From NCBI RefSeq assembly GCF_963678865.1, contig NZ_OY787459.1, positions 1,516,501 to 1,580,500 on the forward strand: a DNA stretch of 64,000 nucleotides. The letters are read 5' to 3'. The stretch is from Maridesulfovibrio sp. (GTDB lineage Bacteria; Desulfobacterota; Desulfovibrionia; Desulfovibrionales; Desulfovibrionaceae). How positions within the stretch are numbered: position 1 is the stretch's first letter; the number at the start of each line of letters is the position of its first letter. Below are positions 8,518-17,916 of this stretch, one piece after another. Both the position numbers and the translations under genes were made by a program. Below the pieces are notes generated by a model. The model did not search any database. It saw only the letters and a list, made by a program, of their open reading frames with translations, and was not told the DNA's origin.

Positions 8518-9445
8518 AGAAGAGGACGACTTTCTCGTAGCTGCCCATTTTAACCCGGACGGTGATGCTCTTGGCTCCACCGCCGCCATGGGATACATTC
8601 TCGAAAAACTGGGCAAGCGCTACCGCCTTTATAACCAAAGCGGTAAACCTGAAGCCATGGACTGGTTTGAGACACCGGCCCCGATACTAACCGAAATTCC
8701 AAAAGGATTTGACGGCTGGTACATCATACTCGATTGCGGAGATGCGCCGCGCATGGGTGAGACACTCATGAACGCGATGGACCCGGAAAAATCCATTAAT
8801 ATAGACCATCACATGGGCAACTCCGGTTTTGCCGCCATAAATTGGGTAGACACCAACCGCCCGGCAGTGGGTGAAATGATCACCCTCATAGCTAAAGAGC
8901 TTAAAATTTCTCTTTCAGGCAAGCTTGGCGAGTCTATTTACCTGTCCATTGCGACTGATACAGGTTTTTTCACCTACAGCAACACCAGACCAGAGACTCT
9001 TGAAATAATCGCTGATATTATTCGCTATGGGCTAGATCTTGGTGATTTTGTACCCAAAATCCGCAACCAGTGGACCATGAAGCGCATAAACCTCTGGGCT
9101 ACGGCTCTGGGAAAAATTGAAATGCATCACGATGGGCAGACCGCAATGCTCTTCATACCGCAGGAAATGCTCGACGATGCAGGTGCGTCCGGCCCTGATT
9201 GCGAAGGACTGGTCAGCTTTATCCTGCGCATCAAGGGTGTTCGCGTTGCCGTACTCATTCGCGAGGACAGCCCAATGCGCTACAAATTCAGCCTGCGCTC
9301 CCAGTCCCGCGACAACGTGCAGGTCGTAGCTTCTCTCTTTGGAGGCGGGGGTCATAAGAATGCATCCGGCGGACTGATCGAAAACACCCCCGATACCGTC
9401 CGGGAAAGACTCATTACCGCCATCGGCGATAAGGTCATGAATTAA
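8480..9445 (+). CDS. nrnA: DHH/DHHA1 phosphoesterase (bifunctional oligoribonuclease / pAp phosphatase, NrnA type)
   Basis: NrnA-type enzymes degrade very short oligoribonucleotides and dephosphorylate pAp, a product of sulfur metabolism. The 321-residue protein has the DHH motifs HFNPDGDALGS, LDCGD and NIDHHMGN, which hold the metal ligands, and the C-terminal DHHA1 motif GGGGHKNASGG. The ATG at 8480 is preceded by GAGGAG inside rbfA; an earlier frame opening was rejected. Its position between rbfA and truB is standard in this phylum. Confidence 0.93.
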   Translation: MEARLKEICRILKEEDDFLVAAHFNPDGDALGSTAAMGYILEKLGKRYRLYNQSGKPEAMDWFETPAPILTEIPKGFDGWYIILDCGDAPRMGETLMNAMDPEKSINIDHHMGNSGFAAINWVDTNRPAVGEMITLIAKELKISLSGKLGESIYLSIATDTGFFTYSNTRPETLEIIADIIRYGLDLGDFVPKIRNQWTMKRINLWATALGKIEMHHDGQTAMLFIPQEMLDDAGASGPDCEGLVSFILRIKGVRVAVLIREDSPMRYKFSLRSQSRDNVQVVASLFGGGGHKNASGGLIENTPDTVRERLITAIGDKVMN

Positions 9446-9456
9446 AGGCATCAAAA

Positions 9457-10389
9457 ATGGGAAGAAAACCTAAAATAAGCCCGTTCCAGAAACATGGTGT
9501 TCTGGTACTGAACAAACCCTCAGGACCGACTTCTACTGATTGCCTGAATTCAATCAAGCGAGAACTAAAACAGTACAAGATCGGCCATGCAGGTACCCTT
9601 GATCCTCTGGCGGAGGGTGTTCTGCTGGTCATGCTCGGACAGGCCACAAAACTCGGGCCTTATCTGCTGGGACATGATAAGGTATACACCGGTAGTTTGA
9701 GTATTGGTAGAACTACAGACACTTACGACATTCAGGGTGCTGAAACCTCCACCGGGGACATTTCTGAAATTACAGAAAAAATGGTGGAAAATGAAATTTT
9801 GCACTGGAATGACTTGACTAGTCAGGAAGTTCCTGCCTATTCGGCTGCAAAGCATAAAGGCAAACCGCTCTATGAACTGGCCAGAAAAGGGGAAGAAACC
9901 CCGGTCAAAATCAAGAGCATTGAAATATTTGACGCAGAACCGCTGGAAGTGACTCTGCCACTGGCCCGTTTCCGGGTTGGGTGCTCTGCCGGCACCTACA
10001 TTCGCTCCCTGGTCCATAGCTTGGGGTCGCGGCTCGGATGCGGCGCGGTAATGGAATCACTTAGGCGTGAAGAAAGCCGACCTTATCGGCTCAGTGAAGC
10101 GCATAACCTTGATGAGGTTCTTGCCGATCCTGAAGGATTCGAGGCTCGGATCATCCCCCTTGCGGATGCCCTGCCCCACTGGCACAGGTTTACCGTATCG
10201 GAAGACATGTCCATAGCCATCAGGAACGGTACAAGAATCCCCGTGAAGGATATAGCTGCTGATCAGGAAATTATCGAAGGAGAAAGGGCAATGTTCCTTG
10301 ATACCGACGGTACAGCTCTGGCTCTGATGGAGACAAAGCAGATTGACGGCAAACTTCTCTGGGTAATTCTTCGCGGCCTGTGGGGCTGA
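9457..10389 (+). CDS. truB: tRNA pseudouridine-55 synthase TruB
   Basis: TruB makes pseudouridine 55 in the T-loop of tRNAs. The 310-residue product has LNKPSGPTS and the catalytic motif GHAGTLDPLAEG, with the nucleophilic Asp near residue 49. It also has SAGTYIRSLVHSLG, which is typical of the family, and a C-terminal PUA-like extension. It starts 11 nt after nrnA. Confidence 0.96.
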   Translation: MGRKPKISPFQKHGVLVLNKPSGPTSTDCLNSIKRELKQYKIGHAGTLDPLAEGVLLVMLGQATKLGPYLLGHDKVYTGSLSIGRTTDTYDIQGAETSTGDISEITEKMVENEILHWNDLTSQEVPAYSAAKHKGKPLYELARKGEETPVKIKSIEIFDAEPLEVTLPLARFRVGCSAGTYIRSLVHSLGSRLGCGAVMESLRREESRPYRLSEAHNLDEVLADPEGFEARIIPLADALPHWHRFTVSEDMSIAIRNGTRIPVKDIAADQEIIEGERAMFLDTDGTALALMETKQIDGKLLWVILRGLWG

Positions 10390-10461
10390 TTCCCCGCGGG
10401 ATTATCCACTTCCGGCACAAACTAAACATTCACGTCTAAACGTGAATTGGAGGATAACGCT

Positions 10462-10731
10462 ATGGTTATGACTGCTGAAGACAAGGCAAAAGTTATTGAA
10501 GAATACCAGACCAAGCCTGGTGACACCGGTTCCCCTGAAGTTCAGGTTGCTCTTCTTACTGCAAGAATCAAATACCTGACCGACCACTTCAAGAGCCACA
10601 AAAAGGATTTCCACTCCCGCACCGGCCTGCTGAAAATGGTCGGCCAGCGTAGAAACATCCTGAAGTACCTAAAGTCCAAAGACATTCAGCGTTACCGTGA
10701 TCTTATTGCAAGACTTGGTCTGCGCAAATAA
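10462..10731 (+). CDS. rpsO: 30S ribosomal protein S15
   Basis: S15 is an early-binding 16S rRNA protein. The 89-residue product has the full family pattern, including [35 protein letters not shown] and the C-terminal [13 protein letters not shown]. The ATG at 10462 follows GGAGG; an upstream TTG in frame was rejected. A strong terminator follows directly, separating it from pnp. Confidence 0.97.
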   Translation: MVMTAEDKAKVIEEYQTKPGDTGSPEVQVALLTARIKYLTDHFKSHKKDFHSRTGLLKMVGQRRNILKYLKSKDIQRYRDLIARLGLRK

Positions 10732-10740
10732 GCAGTTTCG

Positions 10741-10768
10741 GGGGAGGGTTTACCCTCCCCTTTTTTTA
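10741..10768 (+). terminator. Intrinsic terminator after rpsO
   Basis: GGGGAGGG and its complement CCCTCCCC form a perfect stem with a 4-nt loop and are followed by seven T residues. Confidence 0.92.
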
Positions 10769-10824
10769 TAATTAATCAGACATTTGTATTTTCATCTTGC
10801 CTGCCATCAGATAGATGGTAGCTA

Positions 10825-10919
10825 GAGAGGATTCAACAAAGGAATCCGTGCTCTCCTGCAACAATTTTTAGTTGGCTGAGGAAGGGGTTCATCCCCGAAA
10901 ATGAAATCCTCCCTTAGCC
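10825..10919 (+). other. Structured 5' leader of pnp
   Basis: Two hairpins precede pnp. The first pairs GAGAGGATT (10825) with AATC and CTCTC (to 10855). The second pairs GGCTGAGG (10874) with CCTCCCTTAGCC (to 10919). In enterobacteria the pnp leader is a double-stranded RNase III target for autocontrol by PNPase; whether that applies here is inference. Confidence 0.45.
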
Positions 10920-10980
10920 GGCTGGAAAATTCGGACAGCATCGGGTTCCATTATTACAACTTATTTAGTGAGGAATCTAA

Positions 10981-13236
10981 ATGTTAGTACCTTTTGAACC
11001 TACCTCCGTATCCGGTCATGTCGGAAATCTCGACATTACGCTGGAAACCGGACGCATGGCCAACCAGACCAACGGAACCGTTCTGATCAAATCCGGCGGA
11101 ACTGTTGTTCTCGTCACAGCCGTAGGCATGCCCGCCGACGGTCCGCGCGACTTTTTTCCGCTGACCTGTAACTACCTTGAAAGAACATACGCTGCGGGAC
11201 GCATCCCCGGCGGTTACTTCCGCCGCGAAGTAGGTCGTCCTTCCGACCGTGAAACCCTTGTTTCCCGTCTCATGGACCGCCCGATCCGCCCCATGTTCCC
11301 CAAAGCTTACCGCGACGAAGTTCAGGTTATCGCAACCGTTCTTTCCGCTGATACCGATACCAACCCCGATGTTCTGGCTATGACCGGTGCATCCGCTGCC
11401 CTGCATATTTCCGACCTGCCCTTCAACGGTCCTGTTGCTGCTGCACGCGTCGGTTACGTTAATAACGAATTCGTTCTCTACCCCACCTACAAAGGTGTCG
11501 CCGAGCAGAGCGAGCTCAACCTCGTATTCGCAGCTACCCGCGACGCAGTGATCATGGTAGAAGGCAGCTCCCAGTTCCTGCCCGAAAACACCATTGCCGA
11601 AGCACTGGAATGGGGCCATGAACAGATGGCACCGATGTTCGACCTGCAGGACGCTCTGCGTGAGAAAGTCGGCCGCCCGAAAATGGAAGTGGCTGAACCT
11701 GAAAAAGACGAAGAAGTTATCACCATCGTTACCGAGAACTTCACCGATGAACTCGACAAGGCCCTGACCATTCCCGCCAAGCTGGAACGTAAGGACGCCA
11801 AGTCTGAAGTTAAGGCCAAAGCCAAGGCTCTGGTTGAAGAAAAATTCCCCGAAGAGCCGGAAAGAGTTAAGGCTGTCGGTGATATTATGGGTGACCTTGA
11901 AAAGAAAATTGTGCGTAAACGCATTGTTGAAAAAGGCGTTCGTATTGATGGTCGTGACCTGACCACCGTACGTAACCTTTCCATGGAAGTGGGCAGCCTG
12001 CCTATGACCCACGGCTCCGCCCTGTTCCGCCGCGGTGAGACTTCCGCTCTCGCTGTCTGCACACTGGGCTCCACCCGTGATGAGCAGCGTTTTGAGACCC
12101 TCACTGGTGAAGACAGCAAACGTTTCATGCTGCACTACAACTTCCCCCCGTACTGCGTGGGTGAAGCTCGTTTCCTGCGCGCACCTTCCCGTCGTGAAAT
12201 CGGCCACGGAACTCTGGCTGAACGAGCTCTGCGCCCGGTTCTGCCCGCAGCAGATTCATTTCCTTTCACCATGCGCGTAGTTTCCGAGGTAATGGACTCC
12301 AACGGTTCTTCCTCCATGGCTTCCGTATGCGGCACAACCTTGTCTCTCATGGACGCAGGTGTACCCATCAGCGCACCTGTTGCAGGTATCGCCATGGGTC
12401 TGTGCAAAGAAGGCGAAGAGTACTACGTTCTTACCGATATCCTCGGTGACGAAGATGCTCTCGGAGATATGGACTTCAAGGTTGCCGGTACTGAAGAAGG
12501 CGTTACCGCCATTCAGATGGACATCAAAATCAGCGGCATTCCCGCAGAAGTCCTGCGCAGCGCACTGGGTCAGGCCAAAGAAGCCCGTCAGATCATCCTT
12601 GATGATATGAAAAAGGTGATTGCAGAACCCAGAGCCGAACTTTCCGTTAACGCTCCCCAGATGGAAGTACTGCAGATCAACCCCGAAAAGATCCGCGATC
12701 TCATCGGACCCGGCGGTAAAAACATCAAAGCAATTACTGCTGAAACCGCAGCCGACATCGACATCGAAGATTCCGGTAAGGTTTCCATCTTCGCTCCCAC
12801 TCTGGAATCCCTCAAGAAAACTGTGGAAATGGTTCAATACTACGACCAGACCGCAGAACTGGGTAAAAACTACGTGGGTACCGTTAAAAAGATCCTCGAA
12901 ATCGGTGCGATTGTTGAAATTCTGCCCGGTCTCGAAGGTCTGCTGCACATTTCCCAGATCGACGTTGAACGCATCGCTGAAGTTACCGATGTTGTACAGC
13001 TCGGTCAGGAAATCACCGTCAAGGTTGTTGAAGTACAGCCCAACGGACGTATCCGTCTTTCCCGTAAGGCATGGCTCATGGAGCAGGCCGGACAGGAAGT
13101 CGATCTTGAAAAATTCAAGATGAACGGCGGTCGTCCCAGTGGTGGGCGTCCCAGTGGCGGACGTGACGGTGGTCGCCGTGACGACAGACGCGGTGGACGT
13201 GACGGCGGACGTCGTGACGACAGACGCCGCAGATAG
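10981..13236 (+). CDS. pnp: Polyribonucleotide nucleotidyltransferase (PNPase)
   Basis: PNPase degrades RNA 3' to 5' by phosphorolysis and is part of the degradosome. The 751-residue protein has two RNase PH domains (FPLTCNYLERTYAAGRIPGGYFRRE in the first; HYNFPPYCVGEARF in the second), a helical linker, a KH domain (IRDLIGPGGKNIKAI) and an S1 domain (GKNYVGTVKKILEIGAIVEI). The end is an added Gly/Arg/Asp-rich tail of about 35 residues with repeated GGRPSGGR and RRDDRR units, likely RNA binding. AGTGAGGA precedes the ATG. Confidence 0.97.
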   Translation: MLVPFEPTSVSGHVGNLDITLETGRMANQTNGTVLIKSGGTVVLVTAVGMPADGPRDFFPLTCNYLERTYAAGRIPGGYFRREVGRPSDRETLVSRLMDRPIRPMFPKAYRDEVQVIATVLSADTDTNPDVLAMTGASAALHISDLPFNGPVAAARVGYVNNEFVLYPTYKGVAEQSELNLVFAATRDAVIMVEGSSQFLPENTIAEALEWGHEQMAPMFDLQDALREKVGRPKMEVAEPEKDEEVITIVTENFTDELDKALTIPAKLERKDAKSEVKAKAKALVEEKFPEEPERVKAVGDIMGDLEKKIVRKRIVEKGVRIDGRDLTTVRNLSMEVGSLPMTHGSALFRRGETSALAVCTLGSTRDEQRFETLTGEDSKRFMLHYNFPPYCVGEARFLRAPSRREIGHGTLAERALRPVLPAADSFPFTMRVVSEVMDSNGSSSMASVCGTTLSLMDAGVPISAPVAGIAMGLCKEGEEYYVLTDILGDEDALGDMDFKVAGTEEGVTAIQMDIKISGIPAEVLRSALGQAKEARQIILDDMKKVIAEPRAELSVNAPQMEVLQINPEKIRDLIGPGGKNIKAITAETAADIDIEDSGKVSIFAPTLESLKKTVEMVQYYDQTAELGKNYVGTVKKILEIGAIVEILPGLEGLLHISQIDVERIAEVTDVVQLGQEITVKVVEVQPNGRIRLSRKAWLMEQAGQEVDLEKFKMNGGRPSGGRPSGGRDGGRRDDRRGGRDGGRRDDRRRR

Positions 13237-13256
13237 TCTCTGCTACTTAATAAATA

Positions 13257-13295
13257 TAAAAAGCCGCCGGGTGATTCGCCCGGCGGCTTTTTTTA
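13257..13295 (+). terminator. Intrinsic terminator after pnp
   Basis: A GC-rich stem (AAGCCGCCGGG with CCCGGCGGCTT) is followed by a long T run and preceded by A residues, so it may also serve the convergent gene at 13333-14622. Confidence 0.9.
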
Positions 13296-13332
13296 TTGGC
13301 TGCCTTGTGTGGTCAAAGGAGAGGGTAGGCAA

Positions 13333-14622
13333 CTACCCCCGCTCATCAAATACGCGCTTGGTCTTGGCGAAACTTCTGGGCAGAAGGCCGGGCTTAAGGA
13401 TTTCCACATTGGCCCGCACGAGGATGAATTTCCTGATTTCCTCGCAGATAGCTTTGGCGAGATTAGCGTCATTATCTTCAGATACTCCGACCTTGCGTTC
13501 AACCTTTACAGACATGTGATCCAGCCCTTCACGGCGCTCAAGGTAAATCTGGTACTCGGAGCTGGCTTCGGGAAAAGATTCCAGTACGGAAGCAATCTGG
13601 CCGGGATAAATATTAACTCCACGGAAAATGAACATATCGTCACTTCTACCGGAAATTATATCATGACGGGGCATGGAACAACCGCATGAGCACTCGCCGG
13701 GAAGAATTCTGGTCAGGTCACGGGTGCGGTAACGAACAAGCGGGGAAGCTTCCTTATTCAGGGTGGTCACCACCAATTCACCAACTTCACCATCCGGTAC
13801 CGGTTTAAGCGTAACCGGATCAATAATCTCGGCAATATATTCGTCGCCCCAGTAATGGATTCCTTCATGGGCGTTACATTCAATACCTGCGCCGGGACCA
13901 TATAGTTCGGTCATACCGGTAATATCGTAACTGCCTTCCAGCCCGAGAGCCTCTTCAAACTGCTTGCGCATCTTGGGTGAAACAGCTTCTCCACCGAAAA
14001 TACATCTTTTAAGTTTAAGCCGCTCAGTAATTCCGGCTTTCTGGGCTTCTTCGCCGAGCAGTAAAGCCATTGACCCGGTAGCACACAAGCAGGTAGTTCC
14101 CAGATCTTCCAGAATCTGGAGCTGAATCTCAAGCATCCCGGGCCCTACAGGCAGGGTCATAGCCCCGAAATGCTCTGCCCCGAGCTGAAATCCGGCCCCT
14201 GCAGTCCACAAACCGTAGCCCACGCAGACCTGCACCCGGTCAAGAGTGGTCAATCCGGGTAATTCATAACAGCGGGCGAACATGTTTTTCCATGTCTCGA
14301 TATCCTTGCGGGTATAAGACAGGATTTTACGCTTTCCGGTGGTTCCGCTGGAACCGTGAATGCGCACAACATCTTCTTCGGGAACGGAAAGCAACGGCAG
14401 CGGATAGCCCTCTTTGAGGTGGTCGGCAGTGGTGAAAGGAAGTTTCTGTAAATCTTCAAGGGACTTGATATCGCCCGGCTCCACGCCCTGTTCTTTATAT
14501 TGCTTCTGGTAAAACTGGCTGTTAGCGGCTGTGTGCGCAACGGTCCATTTCAATCCTTCAAGTTGCTTACCAGCCAGCTCTTCCGCAGTCAGTTCCGGTA
14601 TGAATCTATATTTGCCGCCCAT
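13333..14622 (-). CDS. Phenylacetate-CoA ligase family enzyme
   Basis: An adenylate-forming enzyme that would activate an aryl or related carboxylic acid to its CoA thioester. The 429-residue length and motifs fit the PaaK family: HGSSGTTGKRK (P-loop-like, about 90-100), YGLWTAGAG, FGGEAVSPKMRK, the ATP motif TGMTELYGPG, and the C-terminal domain starting near RSDDMFIFRGVNIYP. GGAG precedes the ATG. It stands alone, convergent to pnp, with no aromatic-degradation genes nearby, so the substrate is unknown. PaaK-like genes are common singletons in sulfate reducers. Confidence 0.85.
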   Translation of the reverse strand: MGGKYRFIPELTAEELAGKQLEGLKWTVAHTAANSQFYQKQYKEQGVEPGDIKSLEDLQKLPFTTADHLKEGYPLPLLSVPEEDVVRIHGSSGTTGKRKILSYTRKDIETWKNMFARCYELPGLTTLDRVQVCVGYGLWTAGAGFQLGAEHFGAMTLPVGPGMLEIQLQILEDLGTTCLCATGSMALLLGEEAQKAGITERLKLKRCIFGGEAVSPKMRKQFEEALGLEGSYDITGMTELYGPGAGIECNAHEGIHYWGDEYIAEIIDPVTLKPVPDGEVGELVVTTLNKEASPLVRYRTRDLTRILPGECSCGCSMPRHDIISGRSDDMFIFRGVNIYPGQIASVLESFPEASSEYQIYLERREGLDHMSVKVERKVGVSEDNDANLAKAICEEIRKFILVRANVEILKPGLLPRSFAKTKRVFDERG

Positions 14623-14732
14623 TTTTTATGTCTCCGTAGAAAGCTTGTTCAATTATCTTATGTGTCGTATCCACTTGTGGATGCAACTGTTTTGCAGAAA
14701 CACCCTAAATCTTCAAGTCAGCCAAGGTCAAC

Positions 14733-15515
14733 ATGCATCTGATTTCCATAAATATCTTTCACATTCTGTCTGCGGCCCTCATGGGCGCGGTTCTAGGCAG
14801 CTTCTATGGCTGTGCCGTATTCCGCTACATAAATGGACAGACATTGACCAACCCGCGCCGTTCCACCTGTCCGTCCTGCGGCCACACCATCCGCTGGTAT
14901 GAGAATATTCCCCTGTTCAGCTACCTGATGCTGCGCGGGAAATGTTCATCCTGCAAACAGAAAATCAGTCCCCTGTATGCTGTGATTGAACTGGTTTCCG
15001 TTGCATGGGCGGTTCTGCTCATGCTTACCTTCGGAGCTTCGGCACAGTGGCTGGTCTATATGTTTTTCGGTGGATTGATGATTGTGGCTTCGTTCATTGA
15101 CCTGCAAACCTTTATCCTGCCGGACATCATAACTATTCCCGGCTCAATTGCCGCCATTCCCTGCGCAGCCCTTTTCACCCCTGTAGGTTGGGAAGGAGCA
15201 CTGCTCGGTGCCGGCATCGGCGGAGGACTGTTCTGGTCCCTGCGGCTGCTCTACCGAGGATTGAAAGGAGTAGAAGGACTAGGGCTTGGTGACGTAAAAA
15301 TTATGTTTATGATAGGTGCCCTGGCTGGTCCGCAAAACCTGCCACTGGTGATCACGGTTTCGGCTTTCACAGGACTGCTTACCGGGCTGGTCATGATGGT
15401 GGCGGATAAGGATCAGGAATATGGGTCAATGATTCCTTTCGGGCCTTTTCTGGCACTAGGGTCAATGCTGACCATTTTATACGCAGAGCCGTTCTGGAAT
15501 TGGTACTTACTATAA
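14733..15515 (+). CDS. pilD: Prepilin peptidase (A24 family, PilD type)
   Basis: This membrane aspartic protease cleaves and N-methylates type IV prepilins and type II secretion pseudopilins. The 260-residue protein has the N-terminal cytoplasmic domain with a zinc site made of CPSC and CSSC about 26 residues apart. Multiple membrane helices follow, with two catalytic aspartates, D123 in FIDLQT and D187 in GLGDVKIM. No pilus genes lie nearby. It is followed by a bidirectional terminator. Confidence 0.93.
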   Translation: MHLISINIFHILSAALMGAVLGSFYGCAVFRYINGQTLTNPRRSTCPSCGHTIRWYENIPLFSYLMLRGKCSSCKQKISPLYAVIELVSVAWAVLLMLTFGASAQWLVYMFFGGLMIVASFIDLQTFILPDIITIPGSIAAIPCAALFTPVGWEGALLGAGIGGGLFWSLRLLYRGLKGVEGLGLGDVKIMFMIGALAGPQNLPLVITVSAFTGLLTGLVMMVADKDQEYGSMIPFGPFLALGSMLTILYAEPFWNWYLL

Positions 15516-15517
15516 AA

Positions 15518-15552
15518 AAAGGGGAGAAAGCGGCAACGCCTTCTCCCCTTTA
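15518..15552 (+). terminator. Bidirectional terminator between prepilin peptidase and a convergent small gene
   Basis: GGGGAGAA and TTCTCCCC with an inner GCG/CGC pairing form a strong hairpin flanked by A residues on one side and TTTA on the other. Confidence 0.75.
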
Positions 15553-15575
15553 TCCGTTATGAACGGGAAAATAAA

Positions 15576-15836
15576 CTAAACACCAAACGGGCCGAACTTC
15601 TCTACATATTCCTGAAGTTCTTCCCAGAGGTGGTCAGAAAATTTGTCATATTTTTCAGCTGCGCTGTCGTAGCTTTCCAGCTTTTTAACGACGTTTGCAG
15701 CCTTTTCATAAACAGTTTTGAATTCTGCTTCGTCCATGCCTGCCATTTTCATGGCTTCCTCTTTAGAGAGGTGACCGGTATGGGCAAAAACCCCGGACAG
15801 AACGCCCATCATATTTTTTACGTTCTTTTGAGCCAT
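15576..15836 (-). CDS. Small helical protein, unknown function
   Basis: An 86-residue, highly charged and predicted all-helical protein that I do not recognise. It has no signal peptide, no Cys and no membrane segment. A central part, KEEAMKMAGMDEAEFKTVYE, suggests short amphipathic helices. AGGAG precedes the ATG by 6 nt. It is monocistronic, divergent from lpxB and convergent with the prepilin peptidase. Confidence 0.75.
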   Translation of the reverse strand: MAQKNVKNMMGVLSGVFAHTGHLSKEEAMKMAGMDEAEFKTVYEKAANVVKKLESYDSAAEKYDKFSDHLWEELQEYVEKFGPFGV

Positions 15837-16047
15837 CTAGCACTCCTTAATAAAATGAAATTTAAAAAAATACCTCACTACCACAGTGACACTTAACACT
15901 ATTTAATCCATCATTGCAAGCAGTTCCCTTTACGACATATCAAATCATCGTCTATATTTTTGGTACAAAACGGACGATTCCATGGTCGTTGCTTTTTAAT
16001 AAATGCAAACGTATTGTCCGGCTTTACAACTTATTTAAGAGATAAAA

Positions 16048-17175
16048 ATGACTGAAAAGAATAACAGTATATGGATAAATGCAGGTGAAGCTTCCGGCGA
16101 CATGCATGGAGCAAGGCTTGCCAAAGAACTAATGGAACGTGATCCAGGCCTGAAAGTCATGGGCATGGGCGGTTCAGCCATGGAAAAAGCGGACTGTGAT
16201 ATCCGCTATCCAATGCAGTTGATCTCACTGGTGGGGCTGACCGAAGTTTTGCCCAAGCTGCCCCGCCTGCTCAAGTTATTCGGCCAGATCGGAGATATCC
16301 TCAAAGCCGAACGTCCCAAAGCGATAATCCTTATTGATTGCCCGGACTTCAACTTCAGGCTGGTCAAAATAGCCCGCAAGCTGGACATCCCGGTATATTA
16401 TTATATCACCCCGCAAATCTGGGCATGGCGGCAGGGACGGGCAAAATTCCTGCAAAAAAATGTACGCAAAATCCTGTGTATTCTGCCTTTCGAGCAGCAA
16501 TTCTTCAAGGACCGCGGTGTTGATGCCCAGTACGTGGGCCATCCGCTGCTGGACCTCATGCCCCTAGATGAGCTGGATGCCATTGACCCGGACCCCAATC
16601 TGGTCGGAATCCTTCCGGGCAGCCGCAGTAAAGAAATATCATCGTTGCTCCCGGAATTCGCAGCAGCAGCCGAGCGGCTCTCAAAGGATTTCCCGGAACT
16701 GAAATTTTCCATTGCCCGCGCACCGGGAGTTAAAGAAGAAAAACTCCGCCGTTTCTGGCCGGATCATATCCCGGTAACCATCAACCAGCCTGAAAACAGA
16801 TACCGACTCATGCGCAATTCCAATGTAATAATGGCTGCATCGGGAACAGCGACCCTTGAGTGTGCTTTGATCGGCACCCCCACTCTGGTTGCCTACAAAA
16901 TGTCCGCACTGAGCGGATATCTGGCAAAAAAGGTACTTAACATCAAATACGTCAGCCTTGCCAACATAATCCCTGACAAATCAATCCTGCCGGAATACCT
17001 GCTTGAAAACGCCACCGCAGACAACTTTTACAAACAGATCCGGCAATGGATAGGTTTTCCGGAATCAGCGCAAAAGGTAAGAATGGAATTGCAGGAGCTG
17101 CGGAAAATGATCGGCGAACCGGGCGTGGCAGCGCGCACCGCTGATACAATTCTAAAGGATCTGCAAAAGATTTAG
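16048..17175 (+). CDS. lpxB: Lipid-A-disaccharide synthase
   Basis: LpxB joins UDP-2,3-diacylglucosamine and lipid X to form the lipid A disaccharide, a peripheral inner-membrane step. The 375-residue protein carries the family motifs NAGEASGDMHGARL at the start, IDCPDFNFRL, YYITPQIWAWRQGR, the GT-B donor region LPGSRSKEI and SGTATLECALIGTP. It is separated from the rest of the lipid A pathway, but Kdo genes lie about 10 kb downstream in this window. Confidence 0.97.
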   Translation: MTEKNNSIWINAGEASGDMHGARLAKELMERDPGLKVMGMGGSAMEKADCDIRYPMQLISLVGLTEVLPKLPRLLKLFGQIGDILKAERPKAIILIDCPDFNFRLVKIARKLDIPVYYYITPQIWAWRQGRAKFLQKNVRKILCILPFEQQFFKDRGVDAQYVGHPLLDLMPLDELDAIDPDPNLVGILPGSRSKEISSLLPEFAAAAERLSKDFPELKFSIARAPGVKEEKLRRFWPDHIPVTINQPENRYRLMRNSNVIMAASGTATLECALIGTPTLVAYKMSALSGYLAKKVLNIKYVSLANIIPDKSILPEYLLENATADNFYKQIRQWIGFPESAQKVRMELQELRKMIGEPGVAARTADTILKDLQKI

Positions 17176-17205
17176 ACCACCAAACCTGAATCAAGGAATG
17201 AGATC

Positions 17206-17916
17206 ATGAAAAAAACATTGCTGCTGTTCGCTCTGCTGGCATCGCTAATACTTTGCGGATGCGTCGCCAGAAAAATACCGGGGAAGCATGGATTTTATTC
17301 CTCAAAATCACCGGCATTGACCATAAAATTCAATGGGCTGGAATATCTGGGAGAATTCAGGGAGACAAAGGGCAAGGCCAATGTTCATTCCTATTATTAT
17401 TCAGACCGGGATGGAGAAGAAGGAGCATGGGTGGAAATCATCGATGCCCGTCAGGGCTGGAATGTACGTCCTAAACAGGTACCGGGAGGAAAGCTTCCAA
17501 ATACCGGCATTTATACAAAAAAAATTGCCGGAGATAACTTTTACTGCCGAACATTCCTCATTCCGCCCGGTTCAGCTGCAAGCGGATTGGGTTCCCTGCC
17601 CGGCTATACGGCAGTGCGCATATGCACCAAACTGATTTCACCTGAACAAAAAATTTCCATTGGCTATGCCGGTCAAGTAAATGCTGCTCTGGCTAAAAAT
17701 TTATTCAATTCTAAAAATTACGGAATGTTAACTCAGGCTCAAAAAAAGTTCTTTGCCGCATTCGAAGACAAAGCCGATACAGTACTGATCATGGATAAAT
17801 TCATGCAAGGTGATGTAGACCAAGAAATTGCCTCTCCCGAGATGCTTGCGGATCCATGGTATAGGTTCACGGATTTTATTTCTTTGAACCAGCTGATTGG
17901 AAGAGTTCAACGGTAA
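17206..17916 (+). CDS. Predicted lipoprotein, unknown function
   Basis: A 236-residue protein with a type II signal peptide: KK at the start, a hydrophobic stretch, and the lipobox LCGC with the acylated Cys near residue 19. The mature part has many aromatic residues (YYYSDRDGEEGAW) and no family I can name. It starts 30 nt after lpxB, with AAGGA before the ATG, so it is probably in the same transcript, though a link to lipid A is not shown. Confidence 0.8.
   Translation: MKKTLLLFALLASLILCGCVARKIPGKHGFYSSKSPALTIKFNGLEYLGEFRETKGKANVHSYYYSDRDGEEGAWVEIIDARQGWNVRPKQVPGGKLPNTGIYTKKIAGDNFYCRTFLIPPGSAASGLGSLPGYTAVRICTKLISPEQKISIGYAGQVNAALAKNLFNSKNYGMLTQAQKKFFAAFEDKADTVLIMDKFMQGDVDQEIASPEMLADPWYRFTDFISLNQLIGRVQR

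Noticed and set aside
10984..12207. Minus-strand frame of about 400 codons opposite pnp
   Set aside because: No family pattern and no ribosome site; pnp on the plus strand is certain.
10949..16045. Shared 14-mer TTACAACTTATTTA just before pnp and before lpxB
   Set aside because: AT-rich 14-mers are expected to recur by chance in 64 kb; the similar distance to the ATG is probably coincidence.
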